Shown here: piece after piece, positions 35,396 to 44,399 of the stretch
How the letters are laid out: each line of letters opens with the position of its first letter
Numbering within the stretch: position 1 is the stretch's first letter
Source: WTFY01 sp965205275
Lineage (GTDB): Bacteria; Pseudomonadota; Gammaproteobacteria; UBA4575
Assembly: GCA_965205275.1 (NCBI GenBank)
Contig: OZ242168.1
Coordinates: 992,001 to 1,056,000 of the forward strand
Length of the DNA: 64,000 bases
Direction: 5' to 3'
Position numbers and translations under genes: made by a program
Notes under the pieces: model-generated
Databases searched by the model: none
Told to the model about the DNA's origin: nothing
The model's input: only the letters and a program-made list of their open reading frames with translations

Positions 35396-36070
35396 TCACT
35401 TCCCCAGGCCGTCCTCAGTCTCCTTGGCACCAAGACGAAATACATCACCTTTATAAATCCAGGTTTTAACACCAATAATTCCATACGTGGTTTTTGCTTC
35501 CGCAAAACCATAATCAATATTTGCACGCAACGTGTGCAAAGGTACCCGACCTTCCCGATACCATTCACTGCGTGCAATCTCTGCACCATTCAAACGACCC
35601 GCAACACTTACTTTTACACCCAATGCACCCAAACGCATTGCGTTGCCGACCGCACGCTTCATGGCGCGGCGAAACATAATACGCCGCTCAAGCTGCTGCG
35701 CAATGCTTTCTGCAACCAGCTGTGAATCAATTTCCGGTTTGCGTATCTCTTCAATATTTATTTTTACGTTATTTACACTCAGGCCGGTTCGTCGCGCAAT
35801 TTCCTGACGCAGGGCCTCAATATCTTCTCCCTTTTTACCAATCACTATTCCAGGACGTGCTGTATGTATAGTGATAAATGCGGCACGTGCAGGCCGATTA
35901 ATCTGGATCCTGCTTACCGAAGCCTGCATAAGTTTTTTCTTTAAATAAGCCCGAATTTCCAGATCGCTGCTCAGGAAATCGGCATAATCGCAACCATCGG
36001 CATACCACTTGGAAGTCCAGTCAGTGGAAATTCCCAAACGCATTCCTGTTGGATGTACTTTTTGCCCCAT
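35396..36070 (-). CDS. rpsC: 30S ribosomal protein S3
   Basis: 224 residues. MGQKVHPTGMRLGISTDW, the KH-domain loop (ARPGIVIGKKGEDIE) and GAEIARSEWYREGRVPLHT are conserved. It lies at the mRNA entry tunnel and works with S4 and S5. A ~98 bp gap separates it from rplV, somewhat longer than usual. Confidence 0.98.
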   Translation of the reverse strand: MGQKVHPTGMRLGISTDWTSKWYADGCDYADFLSSDLEIRAYLKKKLMQASVSRIQINRPARAAFITIHTARPGIVIGKKGEDIEALRQEIARRTGLSVNNVKINIEEIRKPEIDSQLVAESIAQQLERRIMFRRAMKRAVGNAMRLGALGVKVSVAGRLNGAEIARSEWYREGRVPLHTLRANIDYGFAEAKTTYGIIGVKTWIYKGDVFRLGAKETEDGLGK

Positions 36071-36168
36071 GATCTAGAAGTTAACTCCCGTTAAATTTTG
36101 ATAAATGACCCTATACACATATTTCACAACCTGCCTGCACTCATGAATTCTTGCTGGTTCCACACCTG

Positions 36169-36504
36169 TCAGCTATCGCTGACCACTACAGTGATGTGGC
36201 TCGTACGTTTTAAAATATTTGCAGCACGGCCCTTGGCGCGCGCCCGAAAACGACGATGCGTTGGACCATCATCCACAAATATTGTTGAAACTTTCAGTTC
36301 ATCAATATCTGCACCTTCATTATGCTCTGCATTTGCAATGGCTGACTCCAGTACCTTCTTGACAATTACCGCCGCCTTCTTGGGGCTGAAGGTTAAAATC
36401 TCCAAGGCACGGTCCACAGCCTTGCCACGTATCTGATCCGCAACCAGTCTTGCCTTTTGCGGTGTGATACGAATAAACCTAAGTTTTGCCGAAACCTGCA
36501 TCAC
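36169..36504 (-). CDS. rplV: 50S ribosomal protein L22
   Basis: 111 residues. RITPQKARLVADQIRGKAVD and HRRFRARAKGRA near the end are typical. Its beta hairpin lines the exit tunnel. It shares one base with the end of rpsS. Confidence 0.97.
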   Translation of the reverse strand: MMQVSAKLRFIRITPQKARLVADQIRGKAVDRALEILTFSPKKAAVIVKKVLESAIANAEHNEGADIDELKVSTIFVDDGPTHRRFRARAKGRAANILKRTSHITVVVSDS

Positions 36505-36776
36505 TATTTTGCCTTTCGGTCTCCGGAATGACCCTTAAAAGTCCGGGTCATGGCAAATTCGCCAAGCTTGTGACCTACCATGTTCTCACTGATCAGTATA
36601 GGCACGTGCTGACGGCCGTTATGCACAGCGATTGTCGTACCTACCATCTCCGGTATGACAAAAGAGCGACGCGACCATGTCCTGATAGGTCTGCGGTCAT
36701 TATTGGCTACGGCTTTCTCCACTTTTCTCATCAAATGATGATCAACAAACGGACCTTTACGCAGTGATCTTGGCAT
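36504..36776 (-). CDS. rpsS: 30S ribosomal protein S19
   Basis: 90 residues. MPRSLRKGPFVDHHLMRKVE and MVGHKLGEFAMTRTFKGH are diagnostic. It lies in the 30S head, complexed with S13. It lies 35 bp after rplB. Confidence 0.98.
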   Translation of the reverse strand: MPRSLRKGPFVDHHLMRKVEKAVANNDRRPIRTWSRRSFVIPEMVGTTIAVHNGRQHVPILISENMVGHKLGEFAMTRTFKGHSGDRKAK

Positions 36777-36811
36777 TTGGCAAACTCTTATACTTTCAGA
36801 AAGTTGTCAGT

Positions 36812-37639
36812 CTATTTTTTATTTCTACGTCGTACAATCAGGCGGTCTGTACGATGATTTTTTCTGGTTTTAAAACCTTTGGTCGGCATTGCCCACGGCG
36901 ATACCGGATGGCGTCCACCTGAAGTACGACCCTCACCACCGCCATGCGGATGATCTACCGGATTCATGGCTACACCCCGAACTGTTGGGCGAACACCACG
37001 CCAGCGTTTTGCACCCGCCTTGCCCAGCTTGCGCAAATTGTGCTCGCTGTTACCGACTTCCCCTATTGTAGCGCGACAGTCCAGAAAAACCTTGCGCATT
37101 TCACCGGAACGTAACCGCAATGTGGCATAACTACCCTCGCGCGCCACAACCTGAATTGCAGCACCCGCGCTACGTCCTATCTGCGCCCCTTTGCCTGGTT
37201 TCATTTCAATGCAATGCACTACAGTTCCCACCGGAATGCTTCGAAGTGGCAGAGTATTTCCGACTTTGATCGGCACCTGTCTACCTGAAATAACCTGGCT
37301 ATGTGACGCTAAATTCCTGGGGGCAATGATGTAACGCCGCTCTCCATCGGTATACTTGAGCAGCGCGATATTGGCGCTGCGATTCGGGTCATATTCAATC
37401 CTTTCCACCTGTGCAGAAATATCATCTTTATCGCGTTTGAAATCGATGATTCGATAACGCTGCTTGTGTCCGCCGCCCCGATGCCGTGTAGTAATACGGC
37501 CTGCATTGTTACGTCCACCCGTCTTGTCCTTATCGCACAACAAGGATTTACAGGGTCCACCCTTATACAGATCGGGTGTTGTAACCTGTACAACAAAACG
37601 TCGTCCGGCTGATGTGGGTTTTGCTTTGACTACTGCCAT
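36812..37639 (-). CDS. rplB: 50S ribosomal protein L2
   Basis: 275 residues. RHRGGGHKQRYR near residue 55 and the C-terminal NPVDHPHGGGEGR, including the conserved His-rich loop close to the peptidyl-transferase centre, are present. It lies 15 bp after rplW. Confidence 0.98.
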   Translation of the reverse strand: MAVVKAKPTSAGRRFVVQVTTPDLYKGGPCKSLLCDKDKTGGRNNAGRITTRHRGGGHKQRYRIIDFKRDKDDISAQVERIEYDPNRSANIALLKYTDGERRYIIAPRNLASHSQVISGRQVPIKVGNTLPLRSIPVGTVVHCIEMKPGKGAQIGRSAGAAIQVVAREGSYATLRLRSGEMRKVFLDCRATIGEVGNSEHNLRKLGKAGAKRWRGVRPTVRGVAMNPVDHPHGGGEGRTSGGRHPVSPWAMPTKGFKTRKNHRTDRLIVRRRNKK

Positions 37640-37654
37640 AATAAATCTTTGCTG

Positions 37655-37951
37655 CTAGTTAAACCCGCCAAAGTCAATATCATTACCTGATTCCAGGGTC
37701 ACGATCGCCTTTTTCCAGTCTGAACGCTTGCCAGGCCGTCTGCCAAAATTCTTACGTTTACCCTTCATGTTAATGGTGTTCACCTCAGCTACCTTTACTT
37801 CAAACAGTTTCTCCACAGCCTGCTTGATTTCATTTTTTTTAGCACTGCGTAGCACACGGAATACATGCTGGTTGTTTTTATCAGCGCTTAACGCTGACTT
37901 CTCTGAGACATGAGGAGACAGCAGTACCGCCATAATACGTTCCTCATTCAT
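37655..37951 (-). CDS. rplW: 50S ribosomal protein L23
   Basis: 98 residues from ATG 37949-37951 (MNEERIMAVLLSPHVSEKS), which overlaps the rplD stop as ATGA. It contains VFRVLRSAKKNEIKQAVEKLF and GKRKNFGRRPG. It docks trigger factor and SRP at the exit tunnel. Confidence 0.96.
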   Translation of the reverse strand: MNEERIMAVLLSPHVSEKSALSADKNNQHVFRVLRSAKKNEIKQAVEKLFEVKVAEVNTINMKGKRKNFGRRPGKRSDWKKAIVTLESGNDIDFGGFN

Positions 37952-38553
37952 TGCAACCACTCTTCAATTGCCTGTAACGCGCCCCTGGTTACCACGACAT
38001 GCTGATATTTAAACAGGCTGACAGGGTCCAGTCCTCCAACCCCGGTCACCTCAACATACGGAAGATTACGTACCGAGAGATATAAATTTTTATCGGCCTC
38101 TTCAGTAATGATCAACGCAGAGGTAAGCGTAAGTTTTTCCAGCTTGGCCAGAGCCTGTTTGGTCTTGGGCGCTGTTACCGTAAAGTCTTCAACAACATGC
38201 AGGCATTTTTGACGTACCAGTTCTGAAAACATACTGGCATAGGCTGCACGTACCATTTTTCTGTTCAGTTTTTGTTTGTAGTTGCGTGGTCTTGCTGCAA
38301 AAGTCACTCCGCCAGAACGCCATAGAGGACTGCTTGCCGTTCCTGCACGTGCACGACCTGTCCCTTTTTGTTGCCACGGTTTGGCGCCACCACCCCTTAC
38401 GTCACTACGACTTTTATTCGATTTGGTTCCGCTGCGGGCACCGGCGATATACGCCACCACAGCCTGGTGCACCAGGGGTTCATTAAAACTGCGTGCAAAG
38501 ATATCGTCCGATACCGTTACTGTAGATTTTGTGTTAGAGATCGTGAGTTCCAT
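37948..38553 (-). CDS. rplD: 50S ribosomal protein L4
   Basis: 201 residues. SDVRGGGAKPWQQKGTGRAR is the conserved loop that reaches into the exit tunnel. In E. coli L4 also represses its operon by attenuation in the S10 leader, which is of interest given the hairpin upstream of rplC. It lies 3 bp after rplC. Confidence 0.97.
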   Translation of the reverse strand: MELTISNTKSTVTVSDDIFARSFNEPLVHQAVVAYIAGARSGTKSNKSRSDVRGGGAKPWQQKGTGRARAGTASSPLWRSGGVTFAARPRNYKQKLNRKMVRAAYASMFSELVRQKCLHVVEDFTVTAPKTKQALAKLEKLTLTSALIITEEADKNLYLSVRNLPYVEVTGVGGLDPVSLFKYQHVVVTRGALQAIEEWLQ

Positions 38554-38556
38554 ACT

Positions 38557-39270
38557 TCATTCACTATCAGGGCTTTGTTGCATCGGTTCTGCCGTATTTT
38601 CTGCAGGTTCATCCTGTGCAGGTATATTGACTTCTTCGGCATGAACAGGCCGTATCATCACATCTCCACCCGGGGCTCCAGGTACGGAACCTTTTATCAA
38701 TAGCAGGGCTTTGTCCACATCAATCTGTATAACTTTTAAATTTTTGGTCGTAACACGCACCCCGCCCATTTGACCGGCCATTTTCTTGCCTTTGAAAACA
38801 TGGCCGGGATCCTGGCACTGCCCGGTTGAGCCCAGCGCACGATGCGATATGGAATTTCCATGTGACGCATCCTGCATGCGAAAGTTGTGGCGCTTGACAG
38901 CCCCCGCAAAACCCTTGCCCTTCGTCACGCCAGATACTAAAACTTTTTGTCCTACAGAAAATAACCCTACATCCAGCTCTGACCCAACCTTCAAGGCCTC
39001 CAGCTGTTTTTTATCCGACCGAAATTCCCGCAGTCCCCTTCCAGCCCGAACCTCTACTTTTGCAAAGTGGCCAGACGCAGGCTTGTTGATACGTGACGAT
39101 TTCCTGTCACCGTACGTCACCTGTACTGCATCATAGCCATCAACCCCGTGCTGACGTACCTGGGTGACGCGGTTGCCGGGCACGTGTAAAACAGTAACGG
39201 GTACAGACTCACCTGCTTCCGTAAAAACACGTGTCATTCCAACTTTTTTCCCAACCAGTCCTAGAGACAT
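38557..39270 (-). CDS. rplC: 50S ribosomal protein L3
   Basis: 237 residues from ATG 39268-39270 (MSLGLVGKKVGMTRVF). It contains GFAGAVKRHNFRMQDASHGN, with the Gln that is methylated by PrmB in related bacteria, and HRALGSTGQCQDPGHVFKGK. The last ~25 residues are an acidic Glu/Pro/Gln-rich tail, longer than in E. coli. A 226 bp gap with a strong hairpin separates it from rpsJ. Confidence 0.96.
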   Translation of the reverse strand: MSLGLVGKKVGMTRVFTEAGESVPVTVLHVPGNRVTQVRQHGVDGYDAVQVTYGDRKSSRINKPASGHFAKVEVRAGRGLREFRSDKKQLEALKVGSELDVGLFSVGQKVLVSGVTKGKGFAGAVKRHNFRMQDASHGNSISHRALGSTGQCQDPGHVFKGKKMAGQMGGVRVTTKNLKVIQIDVDKALLLIKGSVPGAPGGDVMIRPVHAEEVNIPAQDEPAENTAEPMQQSPDSE

Positions 39271-39323
39271 ATTTACCTTGTAGCACAACTCAAAGTTAGC
39301 AAGAATTTTACCTGTCCGGATAA

Positions 39324-39364
39324 CTGCGACCCGGCATGGGGTCCCCCCACATGCCGGGTCGCAG
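39324..39364 (-). promoter_or_regulatory. Strong hairpin between rpsJ and rplC
   Basis: CTGCGACCCGGCATG and its exact complement CATGCCGGGTCGCAG form a 15-bp stem around an 11-nt G/C-rich loop that can pair further (GGGG with CCCC). No T run follows on the minus strand, so it is not a classical terminator. It could be an attenuator, a processing site or a protein-binding leader, or a REP-like repeat. Confidence 0.7.
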
Positions 39365-39496
39365 AAAATTCATCATTATCCCAAATATCAGAGTCTCAGG
39401 AAACCATTTTCTTTATCCCACCACAAAAAAGACTTTCACATTTACGGCCAATGTCTGATCCAGGCAGCAAAATCCCCGTAGATCCAGGCCTGTTTG

Positions 39497-39811
39497 TCAA
39501 CTCAGTTTGATCTGGACATCCACGCCCGCTGCCAGATCCAGCTTCATCAGGGCATCCACAGTTTTATCGGTAGGCTCGACAATATCCATAATCCGCTTGT
39601 GTGTACGAATCTCGTACTGATCACGGGCATTCTTGTCCACATGCGGTGAGATCAGTATAGTAAAACGCTCCTTTCTGGTCGGTAATGGAATCGGTCCTTT
39701 CACTCTGGCACCGGTCCGTTTGGCCGTTTCCACAATTTCACTTGCAGAGCGATCAATCAAGCGATGATCGAAAGCCTTCAAGCGAATCCGTATTGTCTGT
39801 CCTGCCGCCAT
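39497..39811 (-). CDS. rpsJ: 30S ribosomal protein S10
   Basis: 104 residues. IRIRLKAFDHRLIDRSASEIVE and RTHKRIMDIVEPTDKTVDALMK are diagnostic. It is part of the 30S head and, as NusE, of transcription antitermination complexes. It follows tuf by 27 bp, so it appears joined to the str operon rather than to rplC (226 bp away). Confidence 0.98.
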   Translation of the reverse strand: MAAGQTIRIRLKAFDHRLIDRSASEIVETAKRTGARVKGPIPLPTRKERFTILISPHVDKNARDQYEIRTHKRIMDIVEPTDKTVDALMKLDLAAGVDVQIKLS

Positions 39812-39838
39812 CGTATTTACCGTTTAACCTGTTATCTA

Positions 39839-41029
39839 TTACTCAATGATCTTTGAAACTTTCCCGGCCCCTACAGTACGCCCGCCTTCGCGGATTGCAA
39901 AACGCAGTCCCTTTTCCATTGCAATCGGGGCAATCAGGGATACCACCATATGTATGTTATCGCCCGGCATCACCATCTCGGTACCACTGGGAAGATCGAC
40001 TGCACCGGTGACATCGGTGGTACGGAAGTAGAACTGGGGACGATAACCATTAAAAAACGGGGTATGCCGGCCGCCCTCTTCCTTGCTGAGGATATAGACT
40101 TCAGCTTCAAATTTCGTATGCGGGGTAATACTGCCGGGTTTGCACAATACCTGACCACGCTCAACTTCATCTCGTTTGGTGCCGCGTAACAGTACACCAA
40201 CATTGTCACCTGCCTGACCCTGGTCAAGCAGTTTACGAAACATCTCCACACCTGTGCAGGTGGTGGTGGCAGTTTCATGAAGGCCAACAATCTCCATCTC
40301 ATCACCCACCTTGACAATGCCGCGCTCGACCCGGCCGGTAACGACGGTCCCTCGCCCGGAGATCGAGAAAACATCCTCAACAGGCATGATGAAGTCACCG
40401 TCAATGGCACGTTCGGGTTCGGGAACAAAGACATCCATACTTTCGACAAGCTTGATGATTGATGCCGTACCGATCTCCGATGTATCCCCTTCCAGAGCCT
40501 TCAGGGCAGAACCTGTAATGATCGGAATATCATCACCCGGAAATTCATAAATGGAAAGGAGGTCTCTTACTTCCATTTCGACCAGTTCAAGCAGCTCGGG
40601 ATCATCCACCTGATCGGCTTTGTTCATGTATACCAGAATATGGGGAACACCAACCTGTCTGGCCAGCAAGATATGCTCGCGGGTCTGTGGCATGGGACCA
40701 TCTGCCGCACTGACAACAAGAATTGCACCGTCCATCTGGGCCGCACCCGTGATCATGTTTTTTACATAGTCAGCATGGCCAGGACAGTCAACATGAGCAT
40801 AATGGCGATTGGGACTCTCATATTCAACGTGGGCAGTGGCAATCGTAATGCCGCGCTCACGCTCCTCCGGGGCATTGTCAATCTGGTCATAGGTTCTGTA
40901 TTCACCCCCTTGGGACTCACCCATGACTTTGGTCAATGCCGCTGTCAAAGTAGTCTTGCCGTGGTCTACATGACCGATCGTTCCTACGTTCACATGCGGT
41001 TTGGTACGCTCAAATTTCTCTTTGGACAT
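39839..41029 (-). CDS. tuf: Elongation factor Tu
   Basis: 396 residues. GHVDHGKTTLTAAL (G1), DCPGHADYVKNM (G3) and NKADQVDD (G4) are intact. It delivers aminoacyl-tRNA to the ribosome. It is also the known target of Doc toxins, one of which is in this window. It is the only tuf copy here; the other position that often holds a tuf gene, between tRNA-Thr and tRNA-Trp, contains an integrative element remnant instead. Confidence 0.98.
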   Translation of the reverse strand: MSKEKFERTKPHVNVGTIGHVDHGKTTLTAALTKVMGESQGGEYRTYDQIDNAPEERERGITIATAHVEYESPNRHYAHVDCPGHADYVKNMITGAAQMDGAILVVSAADGPMPQTREHILLARQVGVPHILVYMNKADQVDDPELLELVEMEVRDLLSIYEFPGDDIPIITGSALKALEGDTSEIGTASIIKLVESMDVFVPEPERAIDGDFIMPVEDVFSISGRGTVVTGRVERGIVKVGDEMEIVGLHETATTTCTGVEMFRKLLDQGQAGDNVGVLLRGTKRDEVERGQVLCKPGSITPHTKFEAEVYILSKEEGGRHTPFFNGYRPQFYFRTTDVTGAVDLPSGTEMVMPGDNIHMVVSLIAPIAMEKGLRFAIREGGRTVGAGKVSKIIE

Positions 41030-41072
41030 TTTTCTCTACCTCGTAAAAATATCGTAATAACAATGTCGTGGC

Positions 41073-43172
41073 TCAGCTATTCTTTTTAATTATTGCGTCT
41101 GCAAGACTACCTGGAACTTCTTTATATTTATGAAATTCCATTGAATAGGTTGCGCGACCCTGTGTAGCTGAACGTAAATCAGTAGCATACCCAAACATTT
41201 CAGCCAAAGGGACTTCGGAAGAAATCACTTTCCCCAAAGGGCTGTCGGCCATTCCGCCTACCATACCGCGGCGGCGGCTTAGATCGCCTACAACATCCCC
41301 CATATGCTCTTCAGGGGTCACTACCTCAACTTTCATCACAGGCTCAAGCAATACCGGCTCAGCCTGTCTGGCTCCATCACGAAAAGCCATGGAACCTGCA
41401 ATTTTAAATGCCATCTCAGAAGAATCCACATCATGATAGGAGCCGTCATATAAAGTAACCTTCACGTCCACAACAGGGTAGCCTGCAATCACTCCATTGT
41501 ATATTGCTTCCTTGACCCCTTTTTCAACAGCGGGAATATATTCTCTCGGTACCACTCCACCTACAATCTTATTTGCAAATTCAAAACCATCGCCCGGTTT
41601 TTGCGGTTCGATCTTCAGATATACATGCCCATATTGTCCACGCCCACCTGATTGACGCACAAATTTGCCTTCCTGTTCAACATTTTTGCGAATTGTCTCA
41701 CGATAGGAAACCTGTGGCGCACCGACATTGGCTTCCACACTGAATTCCCGCTTCATGCGGTCAACGATAATATCAAGGTGTAATTCACCCATACCGGAAA
41801 TGATAGTCTGACTAGACTCCTCGTCGGTATGCACCCGGAACGAAGGGTCTTCCTGAGCCAGCTTTTGCAGGGCAATACCCATCTTTTCCTGATCGGTTTT
41901 CGTTTTTGGCTCCACAGCAACGGAAATCACGGGCTCTGGAAATTCCATGCGCTCCAGCGTGATCACATCACTCAAATCACACAACGTCTCCCCTGTAGTC
42001 ACATCTTTTAAGCCGACTGCGGCCGCAATGTCACCCGCACGAACCTCTTTGATTTCTTCACGGGAATTGGAATGCATCTGCAAAATCCGGCCGACACGTT
42101 CTTTTCTGCTTTTGACCGGATTATATATTGTGTCGCCCGAATGCAGCACGCCGGAATACACACGGAAAAAAGTAAGTGTACCCACATAGGGGTCAGTGGC
42201 GATTTTAAATGCCAACGATGCAAACGGCTCATCATCCGAAGGATTGCGCTCACCTGTAGAACTATCCTTATCCTCCAGGATACCCTGGATTGCAGGCACA
42301 TCGGTGGGTGAAGGCATAAACTCAATGATGGCATCGAGCATGGCCTGCACACCTTTATTCTTGAAGGCCGTACCACAAAGAGTAGGTACGATTTCATTGG
42401 ACAAGGTTCGAATACGCAATCCCTTGCGAATATCATCTTCCGATAATGCTTCCCCTTCCAGGTACTTATGCATAATTTCTTCTGAAGCCTCAGCGGCAGC
42501 CTCAACCATCTGATCCCGCCATTGCTGACACTCATCTTGCATTTCCTGAGGGATATCACGCTTTTCAAAAGTAGTTCCCAGGTCTTCCTCATTCCAGTAG
42601 ATTGCCTTCATACTGATCAGGTCAACCACACCCTTGAAGTTCTCTTCTGCACCAATCGCAAGCTGTATGGGCACCGCATGCGAACCCAGCCGCTCCCTGA
42701 TCTGCTTCACTACACGCAGAAAGTCTGCGCCGGTACGATCCATCTTGTTAACAAATGCCATGCGTGGAACCTGATACTTATTCGCCTGCCGCCATACGGT
42801 TTCTGACTGGGGCTCCACGCCCCCCACAGCACAAAACACGGCACAGGCCCCATCCAGAACACGCAATGAACGCTCAACTTCTATAGTAAAATCAACGTGA
42901 CCGGGGGTGTCGATGATATTGATACGATGCTCATCATACTGCGTGCCCATACCGCTCCAGAAACAGGTAGTCGCCGCTGAAGTAATGGTAATACCGCGTT
43001 CCTGCTCCTGTTCCATCCAGTCCATCACTGCGGCACCATCATGAACCTCACCAATCTTGTGGGATATGCCGGTATAAAACAGTATGCGTTCTGTAGTCGT
43101 GGTCTTCCCGGCATCAATATGCGCCATGATTCCGATATTACGATAATGCGAGATGGGAGTTTTACGTGCCAC
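41073..43172 (-). CDS. fusA: Elongation factor G
   Basis: 699 residues from GTG 43170-43172 (VARKTPISHYRNIGIMAHID), which matches the family start; a GTG eight codons upstream is less likely. AHIDAGKTTTTERI (G1), DTPGHVDFT (G3) and NKMDRTGADF (G4) are present. It drives translocation. It lies 23 bp after rpsG. Confidence 0.97.
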   Translation of the reverse strand: MARKTPISHYRNIGIMAHIDAGKTTTTERILFYTGISHKIGEVHDGAAVMDWMEQEQERGITITSAATTCFWSGMGTQYDEHRINIIDTPGHVDFTIEVERSLRVLDGACAVFCAVGGVEPQSETVWRQANKYQVPRMAFVNKMDRTGADFLRVVKQIRERLGSHAVPIQLAIGAEENFKGVVDLISMKAIYWNEEDLGTTFEKRDIPQEMQDECQQWRDQMVEAAAEASEEIMHKYLEGEALSEDDIRKGLRIRTLSNEIVPTLCGTAFKNKGVQAMLDAIIEFMPSPTDVPAIQGILEDKDSSTGERNPSDDEPFASLAFKIATDPYVGTLTFFRVYSGVLHSGDTIYNPVKSRKERVGRILQMHSNSREEIKEVRAGDIAAAVGLKDVTTGETLCDLSDVITLERMEFPEPVISVAVEPKTKTDQEKMGIALQKLAQEDPSFRVHTDEESSQTIISGMGELHLDIIVDRMKREFSVEANVGAPQVSYRETIRKNVEQEGKFVRQSGGRGQYGHVYLKIEPQKPGDGFEFANKIVGGVVPREYIPAVEKGVKEAIYNGVIAGYPVVDVKVTLYDGSYHDVDSSEMAFKIAGSMAFRDGARQAEPVLLEPVMKVEVVTPEEHMGDVVGDLSRRRGMVGGMADSPLGKVISSEVPLAEMFGYATDLRSATQGRATYSMEFHKYKEVPGSLADAIIKKNS

Positions 43173-43195
43173 AATTAAGAATCCTGAACCAGGCA

Positions 43196-43666
43196 CTACC
43201 AGCGGTAGTGTGAAAAGGCCTTATTCGCTTCGGCCATGCGTAAGGTGTCTTCGCGTTTTTTGATTGCCGTGCCTTTTTGGGAAGAGGCATCAAGAAATTC
43301 GCCGGCAAGCTTGTTGATCATTGATTTCTCACCACGTTTTTTTGCGGCATCGACGATCCAGCGCATGGCCAGCGTGGTTTGACGAACAGGTCGTACTTCC
43401 ACCGGAACCTGGTATGTAGCCCCGCCCACACGCCGCGACTTCACTTCGACAAACGGGCGTACATTTTCAAGTGCCTTTTTAAATACCTGGATTCCTTCCT
43501 GCCCACTTTTCCGTTGCACATGATCGAGGGCCTGATAGAGAATCTTCTCCGCAACAGATTTCTTTCCATGCTTCATCAGCATATTGACAAACTTGGCCAC
43601 CAACTGGTCCCCGTACTTGGGGTCGTCCAGAATTTTGCGTCGGGGAACTTCTCTTCTGCGTGACAT
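43196..43666 (-). CDS. rpsG: 30S ribosomal protein S7
   Basis: 156 residues. MSRRREVPRRKILDDPKYGD and KVNPRVEVKSRRVGGATYQVP-type sequence are typical. It nucleates assembly of the 30S head and represses the str operon in E. coli. It lies 28 bp after rpsL. Confidence 0.98.
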   Translation of the reverse strand: MSRRREVPRRKILDDPKYGDQLVAKFVNMLMKHGKKSVAEKILYQALDHVQRKSGQEGIQVFKKALENVRPFVEVKSRRVGGATYQVPVEVRPVRQTTLAMRWIVDAAKKRGEKSMINKLAGEFLDASSQKGTAIKKREDTLRMAEANKAFSHYRW

Positions 43667-43694
43667 CGTAAATCTACTTTAATAAATGCAGCAC

Positions 43695-44069
43695 TTATGA
43701 CTTGGGTTTTTTTGCGCCGTATTTCGAGCGCGCTTGCATGCGATCCTGAACACCCTGGGTATCCAGGCTGCCCCGAACAGTATGGTAACGCACACCCGGC
43801 AGGTCTTTTACACGACCACCACGTATGAGCACTACCGAGTGTTCCTGCAGGTTGTGTCCTTCACCGCCGATATAACTTGTGACTTCGAAACCATTGGTTA
43901 ACCGTACGCGGGCAACCTTACGCAACGCCGAATTCGGCTTTTTAGGCGTAGTCGTATACACACGTGTACATACCCCACGTTTTTGTGGGCAGCAGGCCAA
44001 AGCGGGAACATTGCTTTTTTCCACTTTACGCTTGCGTGGTTTTCGTACCAATTGGTTGATTGTGGCCAT
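43695..44069 (-). CDS. rpsL: 30S ribosomal protein S12
   Basis: 124 residues from ATG 44067-44069 (MATINQLVRKPRKR). The decoding-site segments TPKKPNSALRKV and GGRVKDLPGVRYH have Lys at the positions where streptomycin-resistance changes arise in other bacteria. A hairpin 26 bp upstream may regulate it. Confidence 0.97.
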   Translation of the reverse strand: MATINQLVRKPRKRKVEKSNVPALACCPQKRGVCTRVYTTTPKKPNSALRKVARVRLTNGFEVTSYIGGEGHNLQEHSVVLIRGGRVKDLPGVRYHTVRGSLDTQGVQDRMQARSKYGAKKPKS

Positions 44070-44095
44070 AAATTTTCTATCCCTAAAATAAACAA

Positions 44096-44118
44096 CAGGC
44101 CGATGAAACATCGGCCTG
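44096..44118 (-). terminator. Hairpin between rpoC and rpsL, terminator or attenuator
   Basis: CAGGCCGATG and CATCGGCCTG form a perfect 10-bp stem with a 3-nt loop. On the minus strand the T-rich TTGTTTATTTT follows. It lies in the 330 bp rpoC-rpsL spacer, just upstream of rpsL, so it could end or attenuate rpoBC transcription and separate it from the str operon. No other structure is obvious in the spacer. Confidence 0.7.
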
Positions 44119-44399
44119 CACTAGCCGCGGAATTGTAGGAACCCTCAGCCGCGCTGTCAAGCAAACAACCCTTTTTAGTTGTGCCTGATTTGTTAATCCC
44201 CCAAGCACCTATCAATCACAATCTGTGCTGGATATTCCCAGTGTCTGTCTGTAATCGCCTCTACTACCCTCAAAGTCGAACCGCACTTGCCACAATTTTA
44301 CCCCCTGTAACCTGCCCGGAACTTGCCTCATTCATTGCAAGAAATACGGGCTTCATAGCTACCCCCTTGGGATAAAGCGCACAAAAATCTGCAACGGCC

